A DNA stretch of 64,000 nt from the NCBI RefSeq assembly GCF_052064335.1, contig NZ_JBQHVU010000001.1:186001-250000 (forward strand), in the 5' to 3' direction. The notes under the pieces were generated by a model. That model made no database searches and had not been told where the DNA came from. It worked only from the letters and a program-made list of their open reading frames with translations. The DNA comes from Weimeria sp002480925 (lineage in GTDB: Bacteria > Bacillota > Clostridia > Lachnospirales > Lachnospiraceae). Shown one piece after another: positions 24,575 to 33,890 of this stretch. Made by a program: the position numbers and the translations under genes. Each line of letters opens with the position of its first letter. Position 1 is the first letter of the stretch.

Positions 24575-25720
24575 TCACTTTTCAAGAGAAACTTCCTTAA
24601 GCTCTGAAAGCTTCTCTCTCTTGAACCTTGCGTAGCATCCTGCATCTATAGCATTTCTTATCTGCTCCATAAGATGATTGTAGAAATAAAGATTATGCAT
24701 AACGCAGAACCTCATTCCCAGCATCTCCTTTGCCTTTAGCAGGTGATGGATGTATGCCCTTGAGTAGGTACGGCATACAGGACAGCCGCAGCCCTCCTCT
24801 ATAGGCCTCATATCCTTCTCATAGCGGGCATTGAAAAGATTTCTCTTTCCCTTATTGGTATATACATGCCCGTGACGTCCGTTTCTGGATGGATATACAC
24901 AGTCAAAGAAATCGACTCCTCTGTCGACTGCCTCTAGGATGTTTGCCGGAGTTCCGACTCCCATCAGATAGGTCGGCTTGTCCTGTGGCAGATATGGCAG
25001 AGTCACATCCAGTATATGATACATCTGCTCATGGCTTTCACCGACAGCCAGACCACCAACCGCATATCCGTCAAGGTCAAGCTCACTGATCCGTTTTGCA
25101 TGGTCTATCCTTATGTCCTCATAGATGGCTCCCTGATTGATACCAAAAAGAAGCTGGTCCTTATTTATCGTATCATCTCTTTTATTAAGCTCTGCCATCT
25201 TATCCCTGCATCTTACCAGCCATCTGTAGGTACGGTCAACTGAATTCTTCACATAGTTATAATCAGCAAGGGCATTGGGACACTCATCGAAGGCCATGGC
25301 TATCGTCGATCCCAGATTGGACTGAATCTGCATCGATTCCTCAGGTCCCATAAAGATCCTGTGTCCGTCAATATGCGATCTGAATGTGACTCCCTCCTCC
25401 TTTATGCTTCTAAGTCCTGCAAGGGAGAATACCTGAAAGCCACCTGAATCGGTAAGGATAGGACGGTCCCAGACCATGAAGCGGGCAAGACCTCCGAGCT
25501 CCTTTATCACTTTATCACCTGTTCGTACATGCAGATGATAGGTATTGGAAAGCTCTATCTGGGTCCCTATCTCCTTCAGATCATTTGTTGAGACGGCTCC
25601 CTTTATAGCTCCGACTGTTCCTACATTCATAAAGACCGGAGTCTCTACACTGCCATGGACCGTCCTGAATGTAGCATGCTTTGCCCGTCCATCTGTTTTT
25701 CTTATAATATACTCTGCCAT
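24575..25720 (-). CDS. tgt: tRNA-guanine (queuine) transglycosylase
   Basis: Exchanges guanine 34 of GUN-anticodon tRNAs for the queuosine precursor preQ1. The 381-residue protein has the active-site motif LTDSGGFQVFSL near residue 92, GINQGAIYEDIR near 195, CVYPSRNGRHGHVYT near 265, and the zinc site CGCPVCRTYSRAYIHHL near 307. The ATG at 25720 follows AGGA and lies one base past the aroC stop; an in-frame ATG at 25771 would overlap aroC. One of several tRNA modification genes between 24 and 38 kb. No preQ1 synthesis genes or queuosine riboswitch are in the window. Confidence 0.97.
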   Translation of the reverse strand: MAEYIIRKTDGRAKHATFRTVHGSVETPVFMNVGTVGAIKGAVSTNDLKEIGTQIELSNTYHLHVRTGDKVIKELGGLARFMVWDRPILTDSGGFQVFSLAGLRSIKEEGVTFRSHIDGHRIFMGPEESMQIQSNLGSTIAMAFDECPNALADYNYVKNSVDRTYRWLVRCRDKMAELNKRDDTINKDQLLFGINQGAIYEDIRIDHAKRISELDLDGYAVGGLAVGESHEQMYHILDVTLPYLPQDKPTYLMGVGTPANILEAVDRGVDFFDCVYPSRNGRHGHVYTNKGKRNLFNARYEKDMRPIEEGCGCPVCRTYSRAYIHHLLKAKEMLGMRFCVMHNLYFYNHLMEQIRNAIDAGCYARFKREKLSELKEVSLEK

Positions 25721-25721
25721 A

Positions 25722-26804
25722 TCATATCCTGAGTCTATCAATCCTTGCGCTCTGACCGGCCAGCAGGGCATCAGCTATCACAAGTGCGCTCATGCACTCT
25801 ACGACCACAACTGCCCTTGGCACTATGACCGGATCATGGCGTCCCTTTATCTCTATAACAGTATCCTCTCCTGACTGATCAACGGTAGACTGAGGTCTCG
25901 AGATCGAGGGCGTCGGCTTGAAATAGGCTCGCAGGATGATATCTCCTCCATCGGAGATACCGCCTGTGATACCGCCTGAATGATTTGTCTTTTTATGGAC
26001 TCTGCCATTTTCCATATAAAGCTCGTCATTATTCTCGCTCCCTCTGGAAAGAGCGACAGCCGTGCCATCTCCTATCTCAACTGCCTTTACAGCTCCTATA
26101 GACATTACCGCATATGAAAGCCTTGCATCGAGCTTGTCAAACACAGGGTCTCCAAGACCAGCCGGAATGCCAGTTGCTATGCATTCTACAACTCCGCCTG
26201 CTGAATCCTGATCCCTTATGCAATCCTTAAGAAAATCTCCTGCCTGCTCTGCTGCCTTCTTATCAGGCATATAGAGAGGGTTTTTACAGCACTCTTCAGG
26301 ATCAAATGATGATATGGTCACCGGTCCTATAGACCTTGTATAAGCATGGACCTCAATACCGAATTCATCAAGCAGCTTAAGAGCCACTGCTCCGGCAGCT
26401 ACTCTGGCTCCTGTCTCCCTTCCTGAGGACCGGCCGCCGCCTCTGTAATCCCTGAAACCGAATTTCTCAAAATATCCCAGGTCAGCATGACCTGGCCTGA
26501 ACTTGTCCTTTATATTGGAATAATCCTTTGAATGCTGATCGGTATTCCTGATAAGAAGAGCTATAGGAGTACCTGTCGTCTTCCCCTCAAAGACACCTGA
26601 AAGGATCTCAACCCTGTCTGCCTCATTTCTCTTGGTAGTAAATTCGGACTGTCCTGGTCTTCTCCTGTCCAGGTATTTCTGGATATCCTGCTCTGACAGC
26701 TTCATCCCGGCAGGACATCCGTCAACAACGGCGCCTATAGCCGCTCCGTGTGATTCTCCAAAGGTCGAAACCCTGAAATTAGTTCCAAAAACTGAACCAG
26801 CCAT
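25722..26804 (-). CDS. aroC: Chorismate synthase
   Basis: Converts EPSP to chorismate, the last shikimate-pathway step, with reduced FMN. The 360-residue protein shows the family signatures FRVSTFGESHGAAIGAVVDG near residue 7, RRPGQSEFTTKRNE near 48, GGGRSSGRETGARVAAGA near 121, SHSGGI-type NHSGGITGGISDGGDI near 265, and KPTPSIS near 295. AGAGGAG lies before the ATG. No other aro gene is close; it sits between a lactonase-like gene and tgt, with 1 to 15 base gaps, so it probably belongs to the long leftward operon. Confidence 0.96.
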   Translation of the reverse strand: MAGSVFGTNFRVSTFGESHGAAIGAVVDGCPAGMKLSEQDIQKYLDRRRPGQSEFTTKRNEADRVEILSGVFEGKTTGTPIALLIRNTDQHSKDYSNIKDKFRPGHADLGYFEKFGFRDYRGGGRSSGRETGARVAAGAVALKLLDEFGIEVHAYTRSIGPVTISSFDPEECCKNPLYMPDKKAAEQAGDFLKDCIRDQDSAGGVVECIATGIPAGLGDPVFDKLDARLSYAVMSIGAVKAVEIGDGTAVALSRGSENNDELYMENGRVHKKTNHSGGITGGISDGGDIILRAYFKPTPSISRPQSTVDQSGEDTVIEIKGRHDPVIVPRAVVVVECMSALVIADALLAGQSARIDRLRI

Positions 26805-26819
26805 ATATCTCCTCTTGGT

Positions 26820-27872
26820 CTACAGCTTCTGGATCCAGATGCTGTTAGGCTTTCCTACTGTAACAGGTCTGTTCCTTAGCAAAAGTGTCTCATCCTCATG
26901 GTTTACAGCAAAGGTACGTATCTGATTGGAATCATGATTTAATACTGCAACGTACTTATCTCCCGGTAAAACAGCTATAGCCTTAGGGAAATATCCGCTG
27001 GTAGGAAGCTGGGCTGTATGGGTAAGAAGGCCGGTTGTGGTGTCACGCTTTAGCCAGCTTACTCCGTTAAAGCCGTCGACCGAGACATAGACATATTCCT
27101 GATCATGTGAAAGCATAAGCTCACAGGAAAGATCAGAAAGATTTGCCCCCTTCATCGAGGGGATTACCTGTATCCGCTCAAATTCAGGCTCGTCGTCCTT
27201 TACACTGTACTTGTAGACCTCTATCTCATTAGTCAGCTCATCAAGTATGTAAAGGAACTTACCGTCCTTTGAAAACTTCTGTGATCTTGGTCCAGAATCC
27301 AGATTACATCTTATCAGATCGCACAGAGAAAGCTTTCCTTTCTTATAATCGATCTTGTATACCTTGATCTGATTGAGGCCGTAGTCGGCTGCAAGCAGGA
27401 AATCCTGATCAGGAGTAAGCCTTACGCTTGAAACCTTAGGATGGTCAAGTCTTCTGTCGTTTGCAGATATGGCCACTCCCTGATGAAAGATCCCGTCAGC
27501 TATGTCTCCTATGCTTCCATCAGGATTAAGCCTCATCATAGTGACCTTTCCATCATGAAAGCCCCCTACAAACAGATATCTTCTCTGATAGTCTGTAGTA
27601 ACAGCGCATCCTCTCATCCCGTCTATATCGGCCTGATTGATCTTTTTTATCATACCGTCTGACTCGATCGAGAAGGAGGCTACTCCCTCATCCTCTATCG
27701 AATACAGGAATTTCCCGTCTGATGAGGCGCAGAGATCAGAGGCATTGTTTATAGGGGCAACGCCCTTCTCTGTAAAGACTCCTGTATCAGGATCGATGTC
27801 ATAAACATAGATCCCTATGCTGTTCTCATGTGTGTAGGTACCTACATAAGCTACATATTTTTCTTTACTCAT
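26820..27872 (-). CDS. Lactonase family seven-bladed beta-propeller (6-phosphogluconolactonase-like)
   Basis: A 350-residue protein of the YbhE/YkgB lactonase family: MSKEKYVAYVGTYTHENSIGIYVYDID at the start is of the type seen there (key core YVGTYT), followed by repeated blade motifs such as DFLLAADYGLNQIKVYKI and FLYILDELTNEIEVYKY. The best-known member hydrolyses 6-phosphogluconolactone, but many homologues are uncharacterised and no pentose-phosphate gene is nearby. No signal peptide, so cytoplasmic. The ATG is two bases behind the stop of the U32 gene. Family assignment is firm and substrate is open. Confidence 0.8.
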   Translation of the reverse strand: MSKEKYVAYVGTYTHENSIGIYVYDIDPDTGVFTEKGVAPINNASDLCASSDGKFLYSIEDEGVASFSIESDGMIKKINQADIDGMRGCAVTTDYQRRYLFVGGFHDGKVTMMRLNPDGSIGDIADGIFHQGVAISANDRRLDHPKVSSVRLTPDQDFLLAADYGLNQIKVYKIDYKKGKLSLCDLIRCNLDSGPRSQKFSKDGKFLYILDELTNEIEVYKYSVKDDEPEFERIQVIPSMKGANLSDLSCELMLSHDQEYVYVSVDGFNGVSWLKRDTTTGLLTHTAQLPTSGYFPKAIAVLPGDKYVAVLNHDSNQIRTFAVNHEDETLLLRNRPVTVGKPNSIWIQKL

Positions 27873-27874
27873 AT

Positions 27875-29110
27875 CTAATCCGCCAGTTCCTTTCGTCTCA
27901 GAAGGTCCCCGACCTGCGCCACAGGAGGCACTGGAAAATAGATTGTCTCCTTAGGATGTGGCGCCGATTCCACAGGCTCCCTGTCCGAGTTAAAAAGTTT
28001 ATCGATTCTTACAGGTATATTATCCCCGTTTGGCTTCATAATTTCAATAGTTTCACCTACTGAGAATTTATTTTTTTGAGAAATCCTGGCCAGTCCGTCA
28101 CATATCTCCTCTATCTCGCCAATATAGGTGGCTCCCTTCTCATATGTATTGCTGTCATAGATCTGGGCCTCATCCTTTGGCTTGCCATAGAAAAAGCCTG
28201 TGGAAAACGGCCTGTAGGTGCACTCTCTTATCTCCTGCTCATATAAGGGCTTCTTGCTCTGATACTTATCGACCGACACCGAGAGGTCATCAAGCGCCAT
28301 CCTGTAGGCCCTTACAACGGTAGCGACATAGAGATCGGTCTTCATCCTGCCCTCAATCTTTAGAGAATCAACCCCTGCATTGCAAAGATCATCCAGGTGT
28401 CCGACCATATTAAGGTCCTTTGAATTAAAGATATAGGTGCCTCTGTCATTTTCCTCCACAGGGAGATATTCTCCAGGTCTCGTCTGCTCAACTACTCCGT
28501 ACTGCCAGCGGCATGGATGGGTGCATTCTCCCTGATTGGCATCACGTCCGGTGAAATAATTCGACAGCAGGCATCTGCCTGAATACGAGATGCACATTGC
28601 TCCGTGTACGAATATCTCCATTTCCAGATCATCCGGTATATGCCTTCTGATATCAGCTATCTCCTCAAGAGAAAGCTCCCTTGCGCCTACCACACGCTTT
28701 GCTCCCAGGCTGTGCCAGAACTTAAATATCTCGTAGTTTGTATTATTGGCCTGGGTTGAGATATGCAGATCGGTCCTTTTATTATCGATTATCTCCTTAG
28801 CCATCTGGAAGATGCCGGGATCTGCTATAAGCAGGCCATCAGGACCTATATCATTTAATTCCTTAAGATAGGCCCTGACCCCCGCAAGATCTCTGTCATG
28901 AGCAAAGATATTTACGGTGACGTATACCTTTTTTCCTTGCTTATGAGCAAAGGCAATGCCAGCCCTTATCTCTTCATTTGTGAAATTATCTGCTCCGGCC
29001 CTAAGGCCAAAGCTTTCGCCTCCCAGATAAACAGCATCCGCCCCATAGCGTATAGCGGTCTTTAGTACTGAAAGGTTTGCTGCTGGGGCAAGTAGCTCCG
29101 GAATTTTCAT
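27875..29110 (-). CDS. Peptidase U32 family tRNA hydroxylation protein (TrhP/YrrO-like)
   Basis: U32 proteins of this subgroup make 5-hydroxyuridine at tRNA position 34. The 411-residue protein begins MKIPELLAPA and contains GADAVYLGGESFGLR near residue 25, STQANNTNYEIFKFW near 125, and the U32 signature EIFVHGAMCISYSGRCLLSNY near 175 (core HGAMCISYSGRC), followed by cysteines in GECTHPCRWQY. The preferred start at 29110 follows AGGAG. It sits directly downstream of a TrmR-like methyltransferase, as in the B. subtilis yrrM-yrrN-yrrO order, although only one U32 gene is present here. The name is by family and context; the peptidase label is historical. Confidence 0.87.
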   Translation of the reverse strand: MKIPELLAPAANLSVLKTAIRYGADAVYLGGESFGLRAGADNFTNEEIRAGIAFAHKQGKKVYVTVNIFAHDRDLAGVRAYLKELNDIGPDGLLIADPGIFQMAKEIIDNKRTDLHISTQANNTNYEIFKFWHSLGAKRVVGARELSLEEIADIRRHIPDDLEMEIFVHGAMCISYSGRCLLSNYFTGRDANQGECTHPCRWQYGVVEQTRPGEYLPVEENDRGTYIFNSKDLNMVGHLDDLCNAGVDSLKIEGRMKTDLYVATVVRAYRMALDDLSVSVDKYQSKKPLYEQEIRECTYRPFSTGFFYGKPKDEAQIYDSNTYEKGATYIGEIEEICDGLARISQKNKFSVGETIEIMKPNGDNIPVRIDKLFNSDREPVESAPHPKETIYFPVPPVAQVGDLLRRKELAD

Positions 29111-29123
29111 ATAAGACTCCTGT

Positions 29124-29780
29124 TCAACTGATACTATTTCCCTGATATACTGAAAGAGCAAGTCCGTCTCCGACAGGAAGAAGAGTCGAGAAGAGGGCCT
29201 GATCCTCCATCACAAGCCTCAAGTACTCCCTTATTCTCTTATGGATGGTCCTATCCCTTCTGCAGAGGGCTTCCTTTGGCTCCAATATCCTGCCCTCCTG
29301 GAGAATATTGTCAGCGACTATAAGGGCGCCATCAGACAGATGCGGCCTTATAAGCTTCAGATAGTCTGGATACTGCGCCTTTGCAGCATCTATAAAAACA
29401 AAATCAAAGGAGCCTTCTATAGTAAGAAGGATCTCCTTTGCATCGCCGCATCTGAGGCTAATAGGCGCATTTGATCTGCTGAAATTCTCCTTTGCCTGTC
29501 TGATCCTCGGTTCGTAATTCTCTATTGTGACAAGCTCCTTTAAGGCTGTGTCAAATTGAGCCATCAGAAGAGCTGAAAAGCCTACCGCTGTACCGATCTC
29601 AAGGATGCGCTCCGGCCTCTTCTCCTGCATCAAAAGAGCCATAAGCCTCTGTGTATCGTCCCTTATTATAGGGACATGATCTAAAAGAGCCTTGTTCCTG
29701 ATCAGAAGAAGCTCCTCAGGAAGAATCACAGGAAAGCTTCCGATAAAGCCTTTGAACCTGTCGTAATCAGTAAATATCAT
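29124..29780 (-). CDS. trmR: tRNA 5-hydroxyuridine methyltransferase (TrmR-like O-methyltransferase)
   Basis: A 218-residue SAM-dependent O-methyltransferase (COMT-like). Motif I is RILEIGTAVGFSALLMA near residue 60, with DFVFIDAAKAQYPDYL near 128 and ADNILQEG near 155. B. subtilis TrmR (YrrM) methylates ho5U34 in tRNA to mo5U34. The name here relies on similarity plus the adjacent U32 gene that would supply the substrate. The ATG overlaps the rnjA stop (ATGA, 29777-29780). A catechol-type small-molecule methyltransferase is the alternative. Confidence 0.82.
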   Translation of the reverse strand: MIFTDYDRFKGFIGSFPVILPEELLLIRNKALLDHVPIIRDDTQRLMALLMQEKRPERILEIGTAVGFSALLMAQFDTALKELVTIENYEPRIRQAKENFSRSNAPISLRCGDAKEILLTIEGSFDFVFIDAAKAQYPDYLKLIRPHLSDGALIVADNILQEGRILEPKEALCRRDRTIHKRIREYLRLVMEDQALFSTLLPVGDGLALSVYQGNSIS

Positions 29781-31444
29781 ACTTCCTGAATCACAGGAAG
29801 GATCATAGGATTTCTCTGAGTCTCCTTCCAGATAAAATCTGAGAGTGCGATCTTGACCTCTGTCTTGATCTTGCTCCAGTCCCTGACCCTTGAGTCACTG
29901 AGCTCTTGAAGTCTGTTCGCTACTACAGCCCTTGACTGTTCCATAAGATCCTCTGACTCCTTTACATAGACGAATCCGCGTGAAACTATATCAGGTCCTG
30001 AAACAATCTCGCCGCTTGACTTCTCTATGGCCATTACTATGATAATGATACCGTCCTGAGCCAGATGCTGCCTGTCGCGAAGCACTATGCTTCCTACGTC
30101 CCCGACTCCGAGTCCGTCTACAAAGACTGTGCCTGTGCGGACATGTCCGGTGACATTTGCCCGTCCCTTTTCATCAAACTCCAGTATATCACCAGATGCG
30201 AGGATCTTTATATGCTCTGTATCATAGCCCAGTGATCTGGCTATTCTTTCCTGAGCCTTCAGATGCTTGTATTCGCCGTGTACTGGTATCGAATACTTAG
30301 GCTTCACAAGCGAATAGATGAGCTTTATCTCTTCCTGACAGGCATGTCCTGAGACATGGACATCCTGGAAGATGACATTGGCTCCCTTACGATAGAGCTC
30401 GTTTATGATATTCGATACATCCTTCTCATTTCCCGGAATAGGATGTGATGAAAAGATGATCGTATCTCCGGGCTTTATGGCCACCTTCTTATGGGTGCCG
30501 TTTGCCATACGGGAAAGCGCTGCCATCGATTCTCCCTGGCTTCCTGTGGTGATTAGAACAGTCCTGTTGTCAGGATAGTTTTTAAGCTGATCGGTAGATA
30601 TCAGCGTATTGTCCGGTATACTTATATATCCGAGTTTCTGAGCAATGGATATGATGGTCACCATGCTCCTTCCCTCGACAACAACCTTCCGGCCATATTT
30701 GTATGCGGTATTTATTATCTGCTGTACCCTGTCCACATTGGAGGCGAAGGTGGCTATTATTATTCTGGAATCCTTGTTCTCTGCGAAGATATCGTTGAAC
30801 TTGACTCCAACCGTGCTCTCAGACTCTGTAAAGCCCGGTCTCTCAGCATTGGTGGAATCACACATCAGACCAAGCACACCCTTCTTGCCGATCTCAGCAA
30901 ATCTCTGAAGATCGATCGCGTCACCAAAAACAGGAGTATAGTCGACCTTGAAATCCCCTGTATGCATTATCACTCCGACCGGAGTATAGATGGCGAGGGC
31001 TGCAGAATCCTGTATGCTATGGTTTGTCTTTATGAATTCGACCCGGAACGGCCCTGCGTTTATAGTCTGTCCGTATTTCACAGTCTTCCTGTGGGTACGG
31101 TTTAAGTATCCGATCTCGGAAAGCTTATGGTCTATAAGCCCCATAGTAAGCCTTGTGGCATAGATCGGTACATTGATCTCCTTTATCACATAAGGGATCG
31201 CTCCTATATGGTCCTCATGACCATGAGTTATGAAAAATCCCTTTACCCTTTCCTTATTCTCTACCAGATAGCTTATATCAGGGATGCACATATCGATCCC
31301 TAACATATCATCCTCAGGAAAGGCCAGCCCGCAGTCGACAACTATTATAGTGTCCCTGTATTCGAAGGCTGTCATATTCATCCCTATCTGTTCCAACCCG
31401 CCAAGGGGTATTATCTTTAAATGTGATTTCCTCTGTCCTTTCAA
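29777..31444 (-). CDS. rnjA: Ribonuclease J
   Basis: A metallo-beta-lactamase/beta-CASP 5'-3' exonuclease and endonuclease for mRNA decay and rRNA maturation. The 555-residue protein has KIIPLGGLEQIGMN at the N-terminus, the metal motif FITHGHEDHIGAIPY near residue 75, VIMHTGDFKVD near 163, GTHKKV and SHPIPGNEK near 365, and DVHVSGHACQEE near 395, then a C-terminal domain. Length is typical. Placed between the DUF1292 gene and trmR, where B. subtilis has mltG. A single RNase J is visible, so RnjA versus RnjB cannot be decided. Confidence 0.95.
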   Translation of the reverse strand: MKGQRKSHLKIIPLGGLEQIGMNMTAFEYRDTIIVVDCGLAFPEDDMLGIDMCIPDISYLVENKERVKGFFITHGHEDHIGAIPYVIKEINVPIYATRLTMGLIDHKLSEIGYLNRTHRKTVKYGQTINAGPFRVEFIKTNHSIQDSAALAIYTPVGVIMHTGDFKVDYTPVFGDAIDLQRFAEIGKKGVLGLMCDSTNAERPGFTESESTVGVKFNDIFAENKDSRIIIATFASNVDRVQQIINTAYKYGRKVVVEGRSMVTIISIAQKLGYISIPDNTLISTDQLKNYPDNRTVLITTGSQGESMAALSRMANGTHKKVAIKPGDTIIFSSHPIPGNEKDVSNIINELYRKGANVIFQDVHVSGHACQEEIKLIYSLVKPKYSIPVHGEYKHLKAQERIARSLGYDTEHIKILASGDILEFDEKGRANVTGHVRTGTVFVDGLGVGDVGSIVLRDRQHLAQDGIIIIVMAIEKSSGEIVSGPDIVSRGFVYVKESEDLMEQSRAVVANRLQELSDSRVRDWSKIKTEVKIALSDFIWKETQRNPMILPVIQEV

Positions 31445-31453
31445 AAAATCTCC

Positions 31454-31717
31454 TTAAAACTCTATATCTGTATCATCAAGTTCCTCAGAAAAAACCTTGT
31501 AAACTGCCCTGAGGACAGTCTCATCCTCTACCGCTTCGTATGAGACATTTTCCCCATCGTCTGCTGTCTTCTTCAAAATGAAGCATTCTGCCTCCTCCGC
31601 ATCAGGATCAGAATCGCTGACAAGAAGATAACATACCTGGTTTATCACGGTTTCATCCAATATATAAAAATCCTGGTTTTCACCAGTGTTTTCATCTGTG
31701 AAGGTTATTTTTTCCAT
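31454..31717 (-). CDS. DUF1292 family protein (YrzB-like)
   Basis: A small acidic protein of 87 residues beginning MEKITFTDENTGENQDFYILDE (core MEKITFTDE) and ending in a run of acidic residues. This matches DUF1292/YrzB, a family of unknown function found with ireB and ruvX. The start at 31717 overlaps the last 26 bases of ruvX and has only GGAT upstream, so translation may be coupled. A longer in-frame start at 31783 would give a basic extension that is a shadow of ruvX. Confidence 0.85.
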   Translation of the reverse strand: MEKITFTDENTGENQDFYILDETVINQVCYLLVSDSDPDAEEAECFILKKTADDGENVSYEAVEDETVLRAVYKVFSEELDDTDIEF

Positions 31718-32135
31718 TATCCAAATAAGTCTGCAAAATAAGCGCAGCTGCAGTCTCGTCCACCTTTTCCTTGATCTTCTCATGGCTTTTAAAGCCGGCG
31801 GCCTTCATAGACTGTTCTGCGATCACTGTTGTAAATCTTTCGTCCTGGTAATATACCGGTATCCCGGTCTTAGTAGTAAGAATTGTCCCGAATTCGCGGG
31901 TAGCTTGACACCTTTCCCCTTCTATCCCGTCAAGTCCTATAGGCAGTCCTATCACAAAAAGCGACACGGAATATTTCTCTACAAGTTCCCTAATGGCTGC
32001 TATAGTAGTACGGAGCTTGGTAGGACGTGCTCTCCTTATAGTAAGAAGCGACTGTGCAGTAATATAGAGCGGATCTGATACAGCCACTCCGACTGTCCTG
32101 CTGCCGTAGTCAAGTCCAAGTATCCTGCCCTCCAT
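31692..32135 (-). CDS. ruvX: Putative pre-16S rRNA nuclease RuvX/YqgF
   Basis: A 147-residue RNase H-fold protein: ILGLDYGSRTVGVAVSD at residues 5-21 has the first catalytic Asp, FVIGLPIGLDG near 60, YYQDERFTTVIAE near 95, and VDETAAALIL near 130. The family processes the 5' end of 16S rRNA in E. coli, with Holliday-junction resolution also proposed. Start and ireB stop share one base (TGATG). The ireB-ruvX-DUF1292 order matches B. subtilis yrzL-yrrK-yrzB. Confidence 0.93.
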   Translation of the reverse strand: MEGRILGLDYGSRTVGVAVSDPLYITAQSLLTIRRARPTKLRTTIAAIRELVEKYSVSLFVIGLPIGLDGIEGERCQATREFGTILTTKTGIPVYYQDERFTTVIAEQSMKAAGFKSHEKIKEKVDETAAALILQTYLDNGKNNLHR

Positions 32136-32401
32136 CAGCTCTCCCAGGCCTTGCGGTCGATATATTCACGAAGAAGTTCCTCAACGAGCTCATCTCTCTC
32201 GACCTTCATGATAAGGCTTCTGGCATTATTATGACTTGTGATGAATGTCGGATCTCCTGACATTATGTATCCGACTATCTGGTTTACAGGATTATATCCC
32301 TTCTCTGACAGGGCCTTGTATACGAGATGTATGATCTCCTTAACCGTTATGGAATTGTCGCTCTGCACCTTGAAATACTGTGTCTGACTAAGGTCTTTCA
32401 T
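32135..32401 (-). CDS. ireB: IreB family regulatory phosphoprotein
   Basis: An 88-residue protein beginning MKDLSQTQYFKV, with the highly conserved GYNPVNQIVGYIMSGDPTFI near residues 38-57 and NARSLIMKVERDELVEELL near 61. In Enterococcus, IreB is a target of the PASTA kinase IreK and modulates cephalosporin resistance. The start at 32401 follows AAGGAG; an in-frame ATG at 32437 lacks a site. First gene of a unit with its own promoter (32481-32509). A PASTA kinase gene is not in the window. Confidence 0.92.
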   Translation of the reverse strand: MKDLSQTQYFKVQSDNSITVKEIIHLVYKALSEKGYNPVNQIVGYIMSGDPTFITSHNNARSLIMKVERDELVEELLREYIDRKAWES

Positions 32402-32480
32402 AATACGTCTCCTTGCTGCGTTACTCACGATTTCCATGAAGCTGATCTTACAGTTTCACGAACAATTCAAACTTTTATTT

Positions 32481-32509
32481 ATGATACTACAAACATCTTA
32501 ACTTTTCAA
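32481..32509 (-). promoter_or_regulatory. Promoter of the ireB-ruvX-DUF1292-rnjA-trmR unit
   Basis: TTGAAA (32504-32509), 17 bases, TATCAT (32481-32486) on the minus strand. The -35 box lies inside the end of mtaB. Confidence 0.65.
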
Positions 32510-33817
32510 GTGCATATATCCGCTGTCTATTTCCCCGAGCTGCCCCGAAACAAACCTGCCTGACATATCCTGATCCGATTCGTACAGTACCCTTATATAT
32601 TCAGGCGTATATCCGGTCCACATCTCCCTTCCGTTTACCATCTCCCTTTCCTCGAGAAGGGCGATTGCATCCTTTCCTATATGCCGGCTCAGATAGTCCT
32701 GCTTAAGCCCTGCTGCCACATGGCGCAGCACCTCCGACCTTTCTGCCTTGATCCGCTTTGACAGCTGTCCTGTCATCCTCTCTGCCCTTGTCCCCTGACG
32801 GACAGAATATGGAAAGACATGGATCTCATAGAAGGCTGCCTTTTTTGCAAACTCAAGTGACTCATGAAACTCCTGTTCAGTTTCTCCCGGAAAGCCACAG
32901 ATCATATCGCATGTTATGGCCGGATCATCAAAATACTTCCTCAGATATCCTACTGACTCAAGGAATTCATCCGTGCTGTAGCTTCTATTCATTCTTTTAA
33001 GGACTGTATCGGATCCGCTCTGCAGTGACATATGAAAATGAGGACACATAAGGGGAATAGCCGACAGTCTCCTTGCAAAATCCTCTGTCACGGCTGATGG
33101 CTCAAGTGAGCCAAGCCTTATCCTCTTTACTCCATCCACCTGACTTATCATTTCAATGAGATCTACCAGTCCACAGGAGCCGTATGAATAGCTTGTAAGC
33201 CTTATTCCTGTAAGGACAAACTCTCTGAAGCCCTCCTTTACAAGCTCCCCAATCTCCTCTATCACCTTTTGTGGATCCCGGCTCCTCTCCCTTCCTCTTG
33301 CGTATGGGATGATACAGTAGGAGCAGAACTGATTGCAGCCGTCACATACCTTTACAAAAGCTCTTGTATGGTCCTCCTTTTCTGAAGGGCCATTCTCCTC
33401 GTATTCAAACACTCCTTTATTTATATCCGGCACACAGATTTCCCTGGCATCAGGATCATTTCTTCTCTTTTCCAGAAGCTTTTCTATCTCCTCGAGGAGA
33501 TGGCTCTTCTGATTGTTTCCAAGTATCAGATCTGCTACTCCCTCCCTTATCAGGACATCCTTACCGGTATTGGCATAACATCCGCAGGCTACGACTATGG
33601 CCCGGGGATTCCTTGTCCTTGCCCTGCTTATCATCTGTCTCGACTTCTGGTCTGCTACCCTGGTCACTGTACAGGTATTTATCACATAGACATCCGCCTT
33701 TTCTGTAAATGGCACTATCCTGTATCCGGCCCTTCTTAAGGATTCCTCCATACCCTCCAGCTCATATGCATTTACCTTACAACCAAGATTATGAAAGGCT
33801 GCTGTCCTGTTTTCCAA
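32498..33817 (-). CDS. mtaB: tRNA threonylcarbamoyladenosine methylthiotransferase MtaB
   Basis: Converts t6A37 to ms2t6A37 in ANN-decoding tRNAs. The 439-residue radical-SAM protein has the N-terminal UPF0004 domain with three cysteines (FHNLGCKVNAYE; VINTCTVTR; VACGCYAN), the radical-SAM CxxxCxxC loop CNQFCSYCIIPYARGR near residue 158, and a C-terminal TRAM region. LGCKVN distinguishes MtaB from MiaB and RimO. It is followed by the ireB unit and preceded by the HPr-like gene, whose terminator lies between the two. Confidence 0.94.
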   Translation of the reverse strand: MENRTAAFHNLGCKVNAYELEGMEESLRRAGYRIVPFTEKADVYVINTCTVTRVADQKSRQMISRARTRNPRAIVVACGCYANTGKDVLIREGVADLILGNNQKSHLLEEIEKLLEKRRNDPDAREICVPDINKGVFEYEENGPSEKEDHTRAFVKVCDGCNQFCSYCIIPYARGRERSRDPQKVIEEIGELVKEGFREFVLTGIRLTSYSYGSCGLVDLIEMISQVDGVKRIRLGSLEPSAVTEDFARRLSAIPLMCPHFHMSLQSGSDTVLKRMNRSYSTDEFLESVGYLRKYFDDPAITCDMICGFPGETEQEFHESLEFAKKAAFYEIHVFPYSVRQGTRAERMTGQLSKRIKAERSEVLRHVAAGLKQDYLSRHIGKDAIALLEEREMVNGREMWTGYTPEYIRVLYESDQDMSGRFVSGQLGEIDSGYMHLKS

Positions 33818-33835
33818 AATAATCTTCTCCTGTAC

Positions 33836-33866
33836 AAAAACAAAGCTCCCTCTAATACGAGGGAGC
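33836..33866 (-). terminator. Terminator of the HPr-like gene
   Basis: GCTCCCTC (33859-33866, minus strand) pairs with GAGGGAGC (33845-33852) around a six-base loop, followed by TTTGTTTTT. It lies 24 bases past the stop. Confidence 0.88.
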
Positions 33867-33890
33867 CTCTTCTGATCTGCGTGCTAAAGT

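Noticed and set aside
27875..29110. Secreted or collagenase-type peptidase from the U32 name
   Set aside because: No signal peptide, and the trmR neighbour points to tRNA hydroxylation.
31718..31783. Longer N-terminus for the DUF1292 protein
   Set aside because: The extension is basic and overlaps ruvX more deeply; the family begins at MEKITF.
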